Assembly (NCBI GenBank): GCA_900555435.1
Contig: USLH01000015.1
Coordinates: 1-22,373, forward strand
Direction: 5' to 3'
DNA from: an uncultured Oscillospiraceae bacterium
GTDB taxonomy: Bacteria > Bacillota > Clostridia > Oscillospirales > Ruminococcaceae
Length of the DNA: 22,373 nucleotides
Below, piece after piece: positions 1 through 7,744 of the stretch. Position 1 is the stretch's first letter, and each line of letters begins with the position of its first letter. Under the pieces are notes generated by a model. The model searched no databases, had not been told where the DNA came from, and saw only the letters and a list, made by a program, of their open reading frames with translations. A program made the translations under genes and the position numbers.

Positions 1-290
1 AAATGATCGCGGAATACAACGCGCAGCAGAACCTGCTCTCCGATCTCTACGCGAAAAACGGCGAGGACGAATCCGCGCTCGATCTGCGGGACACCATCCA
101 GGATCGCATCGACACGCTGTACAACGCCATCACGGGTCATCCGGTATACGTCGCCTACGTGGATGCGAAGAATGCCTTCGACGCGCTTACAAACGAGGTA
201 TACGGCGAGCTGCAGTTTGTCATCACCGGTAAGCGTCCGTGCGCGCACGACTGCTCCTCCTGCGGCAGCGACTGCCATCACCATCACTGA
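1..290 (+). CDS. YlbF/YmcA-family protein, 5' partial, with Cys/His-rich C-terminal tail
   Basis: The gene enters from the left edge, so its N-terminus is missing. The visible Met at base 3 is probably internal. The readable part is mostly helical, with the family's closing pattern 'DRIDTLYNAITGHPVYVAY' followed by an 'AKNAFDAL' helix. This resembles the YlbF/YmcA/YheA family, whose B. subtilis members YlbF and YmcA act with YaaT to promote mRNA processing by RNase Y and to influence sporulation and competence. The last 16 residues form a metal-ligand-rich tail, CAHDCSSCGSDCHHHH: four Cys spaced x3, x2, x3, then four His. Its position directly before mutS matches the miaB-ylbF-mutS-mutL order seen in clostridia. 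The family call is fairly secure. The specific orthologue (YlbF, YmcA or YheA) cannot be decided without the N-terminus, so I give no symbol. Confidence 0.75.
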   Translation, partial: MIAEYNAQQNLLSDLYAKNGEDESALDLRDTIQDRIDTLYNAITGHPVYVAYVDAKNAFDALTNEVYGELQFVITGKRPCAHDCSSCGSDCHHHH

Positions 291-348
291 GAAGACATAG
301 CATCTCCCATGCCGTACCGACACCGGGGAAGTCTCTTTTCCACATGGA

Positions 349-380
349 ACCGGGCTTTTCCGGTCTTGCCTTTTTCCAAT
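349..380 (+). terminator. Weak terminator-like hairpin between ylbF-like gene and mutS
   Basis: A 5-bp stem, ACCGG (349-353) with CCGGT (360-364), has a six-base loop. It is followed after six bases by a run of five T. The stem is short, so this may be chance, and transcription probably continues into mutS. Confidence 0.2.
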
Positions 381-407
381 ACCAATTTCACACGCGAGGT
401 TTGTCCC

Positions 408-2999
408 ATGACGCCGATGATGCAGCAATATTTTGAAATCAAAAATCAATACAAGGATTTCATCCTCTTTTACCGGCTCGGGGACTTCTACGAGATGTTC
501 TACGACGACGCGCTGACCGCATCCTCGGAGCTCGATCTGACCCTGACCGGCAGAGACTGCGGCGAGGAGGAACGCGCGCCTATGTGCGGCGTACCGTATC
601 ACTCCTGCGAGAGCTACATCGGCAAACTGATCGAACGCGGCTACAAGGTGGCGATCTGCGAGCAGATGGAGTCCCCCTACGAAGCAAAAGGCGTGGTGAA
701 GCGGGAAGTGATCCGCATCACCACCCCCGGCACCATCGTGGAGGGCAGTATGCTCCCTGAAGGGGAGAACAACTACATCGCCAGCCTTTTCTGCGATGAG
801 TCGGGCTTCGGCGCCTGCTTTGCAGACGTTTCCACCGGTGAAGCCCTGTTTACCCAGAGCAACGAAAAGGATCCGGAGCGCTGCATCATCAACGAGCTTT
901 CCAAATTCTCCCCCAAGGAGATCCTTTATAACGGGAAGTTCCTGGATTTCAAAGAAGCGGCAGATTTTGTAAAGGCCCGTCTCCGCTGCGTTGCCGACCC
1001 TCAGCCGGATACAGCCTACGACCAGAAGACCTGCCTGCGTGCCGTCCTCTCCCAGTTTAATGCCCCGGATCTGGAGACCTTAGAATTAAAGGGCAAGACC
1101 TTCGCCCTCTACGCTGTGGGCAGTCTGGTCGCCTACCTTCGGGAGACCCAGAAAGCCGGTGCCCAGCGCCTGACCGTCCTCCGTTCCTACAGCGAGGAAC
1201 AGTACCTTTCCATTGATTTTACCGCCCGCCGGAACCTGGAGCTCACCGAGACCCTCCGCAGCAAGGAGAAGCGGGGCTCCCTCCTCTGGGTCTTGGATCA
1301 GACCAAAACCGCCATGGGCAAGCGCCTGATGCGGAAGTATCTGGAGCAGCCCTTGGCGTCCATCCCCCAGATCACCCGCCGGCAGTCCGCCGTGGCGGAG
1401 CTGGTGGGCAAGACCATGGACCGCTGCGAGCTGACAGAAGCCTTAAGCGGCGTCCACGATCTGGAACGTCTGATGACCAAGGTGGTCTACGGCACCGTGA
1501 ACCCCCGGGAGCTGCTCTCCCTTTCCTATACCGCTCAGAACCTTCCGGCGGTGAAGGAAGTGGCCTCTCACTTCTCCTGCAGCCTTTTAAAAGACCTTTA
1601 CTGCCGCCTTGATACCCTTTCGGAGATGCGGGAGCTGATCGACTCCGCCATCGATGACGACGCCCCCGTAAATATGAAGGACGGCGGCTACATAAAAATG
1701 GGTTACCGCCCGGAGCTGGATGAGCTGAAGAGCATCCAGAAAAATGCCAAAGGCTACTTGGCCCAGATCGAGGAGCGGGAGCGGCAGGAGACTGGCATCA
1801 AGAACCTCCGGATCAACTATAACCGGGTCTTCGGCTATTACATCGAGGTCACTAAGTCATTCCTCTCCCAGGTCCCCGACCGCTACGTCCGGAAGCAGAC
1901 CCTGACCGGCGCCGAGCGTTTCATCACTCCGGAATTAAAGGAGCTGGAAAATAAGGTTCTCTCCGCCAGCGACCGGATGATCGCCATGGAGTCCGCTCTT
2001 TACGAAGAGGTCCGGAAAAAGATCGCCGCCCAGCTCCCCGTCATCGAGGAGACTGCCTCCGCCGTGGCCCAGCTGGACGTGCTGGCGTCTTTGGCGCAGG
2101 TGGCGGTGGATAATCACTATGTCCGCCCCGAATTTTCCGTGAATGGCGAGATCTCCATTCTGGAAGGCCGCCACCCTGTGGTGGAGGCTATCTTCCCCCA
2201 GACTCCCTTTATCCCCAATGACACCCTTTTAGACAACGACAAAAATCTGGTCGCCGTTATCACCGGCCCCAACATGGCGGGAAAATCTACTTATATGCGC
2301 CAGGTGGCGCTCATCACCATTATGGCGCAGATGGGCTCCTTTGTTCCGGCTAAGGCGGCCACCATTTCCATTGTGGATAAGGTCTTCACCCGGGTGGGGG
2401 CCTCTGACGATCTGACCGCCGGCCAGTCCACCTTTATGGTGGAAATGAGCGAAGTCGCCCACATCCTCCAGAATGCCACCCCGAAAAGCCTCGTGATTTT
2501 AGACGAGATCGGCCGGGGCACCTCCACCTTCGACGGCATGAGCATCGCCAAAGCCGTGGTGGAATACATCGTCCGGGAAAAATCCCTTCACTGCAAGACC
2601 CTCTTCGCCACTCACTACCACGAGCTCACGGAGCTGGAAAACCAGTACGAAGGCGTGGTCAACTATAACATCGCCGTGAAGAAGCGGGGCGATGACATCC
2701 TTTTCCTTCGGAAGATCCTCCGGGGCGGAGCCGATGACAGCTACGGCATCGAGGTCGCAAAGCTGGCAGGCGTTCCCGCAAAGGTCATCAAGCGTGCCAA
2801 GACCGTCCTGACTGAGCTGGAACAAAGCGTCCGGAAACCCAGCCTTACTTATCAGCCGGAGCCGGAAGAACCCCAGATCTCCTTCACCGACCAGCAGAAC
2901 CATACGGCTGTCGAAAAGCTCCGGAAAATGGACGTGGACAGCATGACTCCCCGGGAAGCATTGGACGCCCTCTATGAACTGAAAGCCATCCTCCAATAG
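408..2999 (+). CDS. mutS: DNA mismatch repair protein MutS
   Basis: MutS recognises base mismatches and small loops in newly replicated DNA and recruits MutL. The predicted protein is 863 aa, normal for bacterial MutS1. The N-terminal mismatch-wedge motif Phe-x-Glu is F27-Y-E29 in 'GDFYEMF'. The ATPase carries Walker A 'GPNMAGKST' (about 620-628), and Walker B with the following signature starts at D699-E700 ('DEIGRGTSTFDG'). An 'ATHYHEL' segment follows. I start at ATG 408 because GAGG (396-399) lies eight bases upstream and the family N-terminus ('MMQQYFEIK') begins there. The frame is open back to 309, but that 33-residue extension looks non-coding. mutS heads a run of closely spaced genes leading to mutL. 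All key residues seem intact, so an active repair enzyme is expected. Confidence 0.98.
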   Translation: MTPMMQQYFEIKNQYKDFILFYRLGDFYEMFYDDALTASSELDLTLTGRDCGEEERAPMCGVPYHSCESYIGKLIERGYKVAICEQMESPYEAKGVVKREVIRITTPGTIVEGSMLPEGENNYIASLFCDESGFGACFADVSTGEALFTQSNEKDPERCIINELSKFSPKEILYNGKFLDFKEAADFVKARLRCVADPQPDTAYDQKTCLRAVLSQFNAPDLETLELKGKTFALYAVGSLVAYLRETQKAGAQRLTVLRSYSEEQYLSIDFTARRNLELTETLRSKEKRGSLLWVLDQTKTAMGKRLMRKYLEQPLASIPQITRRQSAVAELVGKTMDRCELTEALSGVHDLERLMTKVVYGTVNPRELLSLSYTAQNLPAVKEVASHFSCSLLKDLYCRLDTLSEMRELIDSAIDDDAPVNMKDGGYIKMGYRPELDELKSIQKNAKGYLAQIEERERQETGIKNLRINYNRVFGYYIEVTKSFLSQVPDRYVRKQTLTGAERFITPELKELENKVLSASDRMIAMESALYEEVRKKIAAQLPVIEETASAVAQLDVLASLAQVAVDNHYVRPEFSVNGEISILEGRHPVVEAIFPQTPFIPNDTLLDNDKNLVAVITGPNMAGKSTYMRQVALITIMAQMGSFVPAKAATISIVDKVFTRVGASDDLTAGQSTFMVEMSEVAHILQNATPKSLVILDEIGRGTSTFDGMSIAKAVVEYIVREKSLHCKTLFATHYHELTELENQYEGVVNYNIAVKKRGDDILFLRKILRGGADDSYGIEVAKLAGVPAKVIKRAKTVLTELEQSVRKPSLTYQPEPEEPQISFTDQQNHTAVEKLRKMDVDSMTPREALDALYELKAILQ

Positions 3000-3015
3000 C
3001 TGAAAGGAGCCTCTT

Positions 3016-3216
3016 ATGGGCAAAAAGAAACGTTTTGTCAGAATTGAAAGCAATTCTGTGGATCTGACCAGCACCGCCGCTATTTATCTGGATACCGAAA
3101 CCGGCGTTCAATACCTGCTTGTGACCAGCGGCTACGGCGCCGGCCTGACCCCTCTTTTAGACGAGCACGGCGCACCGGTCATTGATAAGTCCGTCGCTGT
3201 GGGGAAGGATCAATGA
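3016..3216 (+). CDS. Small DUF6440-type protein
   Basis: A 66-aa protein preceded by a strong AAAGGAG site (3003-3008) 16 bases after mutS. It has the look of DUF6440: a basic start ('GKKKRF'), a central 'DTETGVQYL', then 'SGYGAGLTPLLDEHG' and 'PVI' near the end. Members of that family are small single-domain proteins of unknown function, and I cannot assign a role. There is no signal peptide or membrane segment. Its stop overlaps the start of the next gene by ATGA, which indicates translational coupling with that membrane protein. The family call comes from remembered sequence patterns, not from a search. Confidence 0.75.
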   Translation: MGKKKRFVRIESNSVDLTSTAAIYLDTETGVQYLLVTSGYGAGLTPLLDEHGAPVIDKSVAVGKDQ

Positions 3217-3632
3217 AGAAACGAAAATCCATCCGTTTCCTGATCCAGTTTTTCTTTACCCTCCTTCTTTTGGTGGGTGCGGAGCTGCTGTTTGCCTGCT
3301 TCGGCGTGCAGCCGGAGGACGGGAAATCCACTCTTTATCAGTTCTACCTCTCTCTTTTGTTTGCTTTGGATCTGCCCATCTTAGGCTGCCTTGCCGGATA
3401 CCGCCGGTGGATCGGGGCGCTTGCCGCTTACGGCGTCACTCTCTGCCTGAAGGTGTCCTCCTTCCGGATCTTTCCTTCGCCGCTTTACGGCATGGTGCTG
3501 CGGTTTGAAAATTGGCAGGCAGCGCTCTGGGTCCTTCTGGGTGTCCAGACCTTGCTGACCATCGGCGCTGCCGCTTTCGGTTATTGGCTCCGCCGCCGGG
3601 GCGGGGGACTGTCCATGCCCGGAGAACACTGA
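3213..3632 (+). CDS. Hypothetical membrane protein with about four transmembrane helices
   Basis: A 139-aa protein I do not recognise. It starts with a positively charged 'MKKRKS', then shows hydrophobic stretches at roughly residues 8-30, 43-62, 66-85 and 100-126, and ends in an Arg/Gly-rich tail, so an integral membrane protein with about four helices is likely. The ATG overlaps the stop of the upstream DUF6440-type gene by four bases (ATGA), and GGGGAAGG lies just before it, so the two are probably translated together. It sits within the mutS-mutL interval, but nothing in its sequence connects it to repair. Because a membrane protein is a poor fit to mismatch repair, I regard the operon membership as positional rather than functional. 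Confidence 0.7.
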   Translation: MKKRKSIRFLIQFFFTLLLLVGAELLFACFGVQPEDGKSTLYQFYLSLLFALDLPILGCLAGYRRWIGALAAYGVTLCLKVSSFRIFPSPLYGMVLRFENWQAALWVLLGVQTLLTIGAAAFGYWLRRRGGGLSMPGEH

Positions 3633-3642
3633 GGAGGATAAC

Positions 3643-4029
3643 ATGTCGGCTTTTCAAACCTTTCAAAAGATGAAAGTTGATAAAGTGCTTCTTTTGCTGG
3701 AACCCTTCGATCCGAACAATTCCTGTTTCTGCTATCCGATGGGGCGATCCTCTCTTGCTTCCTTCCGGATTTCGGTGAGACAGTCTTTGCCTGTAACCCG
3801 GAAAGCTGCGCAGACTCCTATGTCTGCCCATTGGCAGGGAGCTTTGAGGATTTTCTCCGCCTGCCGCACCGCGGAGCAAAAGGCGGCGCTGGAGCAGCTG
3901 GCAGAGACCTTCTCGCTGACTCCCATGGAGGATCCGTACTCCTATGGAAAAGCTCTCCAGTTGTCCTTCGACTACGCACAAATTCCCTGCAGCGATGAAT
4001 CTTACGAGACCCTCGGCATCGAACGCTGA
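3643..4029 (+). pseudogene. Small cytoplasmic protein gene interrupted by two compensating frameshifts
   Basis: The uninterrupted frame gives 128 aa from a good ribosome site (GAGGAGG before ATG 3643), but its middle reads as noise ('RSSLASFRISVRQSLPVTR'). The frame starting at bases 3714/3723 instead reads a convincing protein there: 'EQFLFLLSDGAILSCFLP', then 'DFGETVFACNPES' and 'GSFEDFLRL'. The original frame becomes protein-like again at about 3862-3874 ('CRTAEQKAALEQLAETF' to 'SYETLGIER'). Loss of one G at about 3714 (restoring 'EPFDPEQFLFLLSDG'), plus a gain of one base or loss of two near 3860, would rebuild one coherent gene. The middle part weakly recalls SMI1/KNR4-like proteins. Function is unknown. 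I see no slippery sequence suggesting programmed frameshifting, so a recent pseudogene or a sequencing error is likely. Confidence 0.65.
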
Positions 4030-4083
4030 CGGCCTTTTCTTTGAACCACGCACCATCCGCTCTTCCGTAGAAAGGGGAACCCC

Positions 4084-6261
4084 ATGGCAAACATCAACGT
4101 TCTTCCCGGCTCCATTTCCGAGCTGATCGCCGCCGGCGAGGTCATCGAGCGCCCCGCCTCCATTGTCAAGGAGCTGGTGGAAAATTCCATCGATGCCGGC
4201 GCCACTACCGTCACCGTGGAGATCCAGCGGGGCGGTATCAGCTACCTTCGGGTGACGGACAACGGCTGCGGCATCGCCTTTGAGGACGCCGCCACCGCCT
4301 TCCTCCGCCACGCCACCAGCAAGGTGAAAAGCGCTGCGGATTTAGACCGCATCGGCACTCTGGGCTTCCGCGGTGAGGCCCTTGCCTCCATCGCCGCCGT
4401 TGCCCGGGTGGAAATGCTCACCAAGACAAGAGAGGCGGAAACCGGCGCTCTGGTGAAGATCGCCGCCTCCAAGGTGGAGTCGGTGACGGAAGCCGGCTGC
4501 CCTCAGGGGACGACACTGGTGGCACGGGACATTTTCTATAACGTCCCCGCCCGTCTGAAATTTCTCAAAAAAGACGTTTCCGAGGGAAACGCCGTGGAAA
4601 GCATCGTGGAAAAGGTGGCGCTTTCCCACCCGGAGATCTCCTTCAAATTCCTCCGGGACAACCGCACCGTCTTCCACACCCCCGGCGACGGCAAGCTCTT
4701 AAATGTGGTCTACACCATCTTCGGCCGGGAGTTCTCGAAAACCCTTATGCCGGTGGATTATACCTTAGGCGGCGTCCGGGTCAGCGGCTATGCCGGAAAG
4801 CCCATGGCCAGCCGTGCCAACCGCTCCATGCAGCACTTTTTCGTCAACGGCCGCTACACCAAGACCAAAACCGCCGGGGTTGCTTTGGAGGAAGCCTACC
4901 GCTCTTCCATCATGGTGGGCAAGTTCCCCAGCTGTGTCCTGCAGCTGACCATGCCCTGCGACCAGGTGGACGTAAACGTCCATCCCGCTAAGATCGAGGT
5001 TCGGTTCGTCAGCGAAAAGTCGGTGTTCGACGCCGTTTATTTTGCTGTAAAAAGTGCCATTGCGCAGGATAACCTCCTGTCCTCCGGCGGCAAAAAGGAC
5101 GAAGAGGTCAAACGCCCCTTAGGCGGTGTCCTCTCCCAGTTCTCTCAGGAGGAGGCCGAGCAGCAGACCCTCTCCGCCGTTGCTCCTTCTGCCTCTCGAC
5201 CGGAAAATTCCTCCGTTATCCCTTCCTTTCCCCATGGAAGCCCCCAGCAGAACCTGCCCTCGTCCTTCTCCGGTCAGGAAAAGGCCCAGCCATTCTCTTC
5301 CGCCCCGTCCTCTCCCGGACAGGGCAGCCCTCAGGCGATTCTCTCTTCCCCCTCCTTTTCCGGACAGGGCGGCGGATCTTCTTCCGAGGAAAATCTGCCG
5401 CTTGATTCGGAAAACGGGCGGTCGGAGCATCCTGCTCCCGAAGAAAAATCTTCGCCCGACGGGTCGGCTTCGGAGGCCGCCTCTTATTTGCCCCAAACTG
5501 CCCCGGAAGGTACCGCAAACGACCCCTTGAATGCCCCTTCCCATACCTTTTTGCACCCGGATTTTGCGGGTGATCCGGCCCATCTGCCTTCGGATAACCC
5601 CTGCGAAGGCTTCCGGGAACCGTCGGTTTCCGGCGGGGCTGCCGCTTACCGCTGCTCCCCTCAGTCGCCGGAAATTGAGGCTTTTCCCCGGCATCGGATC
5701 CGTGTCATCGGCGAGCTTTTTTACACCTACATCCTTGCCCAGATCGACGAAACCTTCGCCATCATCGACAAGCACGCCGCCCATGAGCGGATCCTCTATA
5801 ACCGTCTGAAAGAGCGGCAGGACGGCCTTGAAAAGCAGTACTTGCTGACTTCACAGGTGGTGACCCTTTCCAAAGCGGAGTACCAGTGCGTGCTGGAGCG
5901 GCAGGAAACGCTGGATCAGCTGGGCTTCACTGTGGAGGATTTCGGCGGGAACGCCGTGGTGCTGCGGTCGGTACCGGCAGTGTCGGCGGGCGTCAGCGCC
6001 GTGGATATGTTTTTGGAGATCGCCGCTTCCATGGTGGAGCTGCGGCGGAAGCAGCTCCCCGACGTGGTGGAGGATATTCTCCATCGGATCGCCTGCCGCA
6101 GTGCGGTCAAGGGCGGCGACCTGAACCGGCCGGAGGAGCTCCAGAAGGTGGTCGAGACCATCTGCTCGGACGAAAACGTCCGGTACTGCCCCCATGGCCG
6201 TCCGGTGATCCTTCAGTACACCCGCAGCGACCTGGAGAAGCTGTTCGGACGGATTCAGTGA
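4084..6261 (+). CDS. mutL: DNA mismatch repair protein MutL (endonuclease type)
   Basis: MutL couples mismatch detection by MutS to strand nicking and removal. The protein is 725 aa, longer than most MutL. The N-terminal GHKL ATPase shows E30-N34 in 'ELVENSIDAGA', 'DNGCGI' (59-64) and 'GFRGEAL' (94-100). Residues about 335-530 are a Ser/Pro/Gly-rich linker with loose repeats such as 'SFSGQ' and 'SPGQG'. The C-terminal domain carries the endonuclease motif at 562-573, 'DKHAAHERILYN'. D562, H564 and E568 are kept, but the last Glu of the usual DQHA-x2-E-x4-E pattern is Asn. 'CPHGRP' (702-707) and the terminal 'FGRI' complete the site. 'QYLL' at 585-588 may be the sliding-clamp contact. AAAGGGG six bases before ATG 4084 fixes the start. 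Confidence 0.97.
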   Translation: MANINVLPGSISELIAAGEVIERPASIVKELVENSIDAGATTVTVEIQRGGISYLRVTDNGCGIAFEDAATAFLRHATSKVKSAADLDRIGTLGFRGEALASIAAVARVEMLTKTREAETGALVKIAASKVESVTEAGCPQGTTLVARDIFYNVPARLKFLKKDVSEGNAVESIVEKVALSHPEISFKFLRDNRTVFHTPGDGKLLNVVYTIFGREFSKTLMPVDYTLGGVRVSGYAGKPMASRANRSMQHFFVNGRYTKTKTAGVALEEAYRSSIMVGKFPSCVLQLTMPCDQVDVNVHPAKIEVRFVSEKSVFDAVYFAVKSAIAQDNLLSSGGKKDEEVKRPLGGVLSQFSQEEAEQQTLSAVAPSASRPENSSVIPSFPHGSPQQNLPSSFSGQEKAQPFSSAPSSPGQGSPQAILSSPSFSGQGGGSSSEENLPLDSENGRSEHPAPEEKSSPDGSASEAASYLPQTAPEGTANDPLNAPSHTFLHPDFAGDPAHLPSDNPCEGFREPSVSGGAAAYRCSPQSPEIEAFPRHRIRVIGELFYTYILAQIDETFAIIDKHAAHERILYNRLKERQDGLEKQYLLTSQVVTLSKAEYQCVLERQETLDQLGFTVEDFGGNAVVLRSVPAVSAGVSAVDMFLEIAASMVELRRKQLPDVVEDILHRIACRSAVKGGDLNRPEELQKVVETICSDENVRYCPHGRPVILQYTRSDLEKLFGRIQ

Positions 6262-6307
6262 CTTTTGAAGCAAAGGACAGACAGAAAAAAACAGATGGAG
6301 GTTCCAA

Positions 6308-6679
6308 ATGAAGAAACGAGACCTGAATAAGGGAGAACGGGTATTTTTGATGATCGTAGGCCTTGTTCCGGCCGGATTCGGCGTTTTTTGGACGTTTTCG
6401 GCGATTTCCATGGGTGCGCCGATCCCTTTCTGGCTCTTTGGCGCCGTGTTTACCGGGGTTGTGCTGGTGCAGTGGATCAAGGGCGTAAAGCGGGAGTTCG
6501 GCGGAGATCCGACCGGCTCGGATGGATCCGGCTCTCCCGGAAAGTCCTTCTTGTCCAAGGACACTCTGGAGATCCGGCGGCCGGCGGGGGTCTGCCCCTA
6601 CTGCGGCGCCGCCACCCGGGAGGATACGGCTTACTGTGAGAACTGCGGAAAGAAGCTGCCGGATCTGAAAAACGGGTGA
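6308..6679 (+). CDS. Membrane protein with C-terminal zinc ribbon
   Basis: A 123-aa protein with a basic start, two hydrophobic helices at about residues 13-33 and 39-57, then a Gly/Ser/Asp-rich spacer and a C-terminal zinc ribbon. The ribbon ligands are C96, C99 (CPYC) and C110, C113 (CENC). Such ribbons fused to short membrane segments are common in Gram-positive genomes and are generally uncharacterised; they often bind zinc for stability or protein contacts. GGAGG precedes the ATG, and the gene follows mutL by 46 bases, so it is probably the last gene of the repair transcript. I do not know its function, and the ligand arrangement alone does not predict one. Confidence 0.75.
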   Translation: MKKRDLNKGERVFLMIVGLVPAGFGVFWTFSAISMGAPIPFWLFGAVFTGVVLVQWIKGVKREFGGDPTGSDGSGSPGKSFLSKDTLEIRRPAGVCPYCGAATREDTAYCENCGKKLPDLKNG

Positions 6680-6732
6680 TTTTTGGGTCACGGAAGGATC
6701 GTTTTGGGGAACAAAAGGGATACGGACGGGTC

Positions 6733-6831
6733 ATGAAAGAGCACCGTCTGCGGCAGTCTGCTTCATTCCGGGAAATCGGCCGGGATACGGCAATCAAAGC
6801 CCGTGAAAAATTACGACAAAAATTGTCTTGA
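6733..6831 (+). CDS. Possible 32-residue basic peptide
   Basis: In the gap before the phosphotransferase gene there is an ATG-started frame of 32 codons. Its second half, 'REIGRDTAIKAREKLRQKLS', would form a basic amphipathic helix. A weak GGACGGG lies before the ATG. It ends 28 bases before the next gene's start, so it could be a leader peptide, a gene remnant or chance. I do not recognise it. Confidence 0.25.
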   Translation: MKEHRLRQSASFREIGRDTAIKAREKLRQKLS

Positions 6832-6859
6832 GTCAAACGAAAGCGCAGGTGATCCCGAA

Positions 6860-7720
6860 ATGAATCTCCCAGCGATTCTTACCCGGATGGGTTTCGGTGA
6901 ACAGGCGAAAATCACACCGTTTAAACAGGAAGAAAGCGGAGAGGATTATGCCGTGTGGAAAGTGGAAGAAAACCATACCGCCTATGTCCTGAAAAAGACG
7001 AGTGAGCAAGAGCTGTCCGTTTATCATGCGTTTTTTCCTTCAGCGGAATGTGGGGCGCCCCGGCTCTATCAGAGCCTGAATGATCACGGCGAGTGGTTTC
7101 TTCTGATGGAATACATCGAAGGGCACGACCTGCGGAAATGCGACCGGGAATCGCTGACCGCCGTGCTGGATGCACTGATCGGCCTGCAGAAAAGGTACTG
7201 GGAAAGGCGGGAGCTTCAGGGCATCGGCTGGGGATTCGAGGCAAGCCTGCCGGGAAGGCAGAAGCGGGGGAAATGCTTGAACGATGCGAAGCTGGAAAAA
7301 GCCTATGAAGGGTACTTGCAGCTTTATTCCACCCTGCCCCGGACGCTGTGCCACGACGACCTTCTGCCGTTTAATGTCCTGTGTACGAAGGAGCGGGCCG
7401 TCCTGATCGATTGGGAATATGCCGGAATTCTGCCTTATCCTACCTCTCTTGCCCGGCTGATCGCCCACGGGGAGGAAGAGGAGTCTGCCTTTTTCTATCT
7501 GACGCAGGCGGATAAGGACTATGCGGCGCAATACTACTATGCGCATTTGGTGAAAGAGAAAGGAATCGACTACAAAGACTATCGCAGGAGTTTGGACTAT
7601 TTCCTGCTTTATGAGTATTGCGAATGGATCATGCTTGGCGTAGAATACGGGGACACGGGGTCGGAGCGGTTTCAGGCGTATTACGCAAAAGCAAAGGAAC
7701 AGCTCAAAAAACTGGTGTGA
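6860..7720 (+). CDS. Aminoglycoside/choline-kinase-like phosphotransferase
   Basis: This 286-aa protein has the fold signature of the APH/choline kinase superfamily: the Brenner motif H165-D-D167-LLPF-N172, with D167 as the expected catalytic base and N172 as a metal ligand, then 'IDWEYAG' with metal-binding D184. The N-lobe has 'YVLKK', a candidate ATP lysine. Members phosphorylate small hydroxyl-bearing molecules such as choline, thiamine, fructosamine or antibiotics. The substrate cannot be read from the sequence, and I would not call it a resistance gene. I start at ATG 6860 because AGGTG (6847-6851) is eight bases upstream. A GTG at 6803 would add 19 residues without a ribosome site. A 13-base palindrome, GACAAAAATTGTC (6815-6827), precedes it. 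It breaks the usual mutL-miaA adjacency. Confidence 0.8.
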   Translation: MNLPAILTRMGFGEQAKITPFKQEESGEDYAVWKVEENHTAYVLKKTSEQELSVYHAFFPSAECGAPRLYQSLNDHGEWFLLMEYIEGHDLRKCDRESLTAVLDALIGLQKRYWERRELQGIGWGFEASLPGRQKRGKCLNDAKLEKAYEGYLQLYSTLPRTLCHDDLLPFNVLCTKERAVLIDWEYAGILPYPTSLARLIAHGEEEESAFFYLTQADKDYAAQYYYAHLVKEKGIDYKDYRRSLDYFLLYEYCEWIMLGVEYGDTGSERFQAYYAKAKEQLKKLV

Positions 7721-7744
7721 CAAAAGGCGGAGGAGAGTGAGAAA

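Noticed and set aside
309..407. 33-residue N-terminal extension of MutS
   Set aside because: There is no ribosome site at that ATG. The family N-terminus and a ribosome site fit ATG 408.
3436..4311. 291-codon - strand frame across the mutS-mutL interval
   Set aside because: It crosses several + strand genes, including conserved mutL, and its translation is Arg/Gly/Pro-rich noise.
5119..5784. Frames of 221 codons (-) and 134 codons (+) over the MutL linker
   Set aside because: They arise from the low-complexity Ser/Pro coding sequence. The translations are Arg/Pro-rich and unlike real proteins.
6860..7720. Antibiotic resistance phosphotransferase
   Set aside because: The kinase fold is shared with choline, thiamine and sugar kinases. 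No mobile element is nearby and nothing in the sequence points to an antibiotic substrate.
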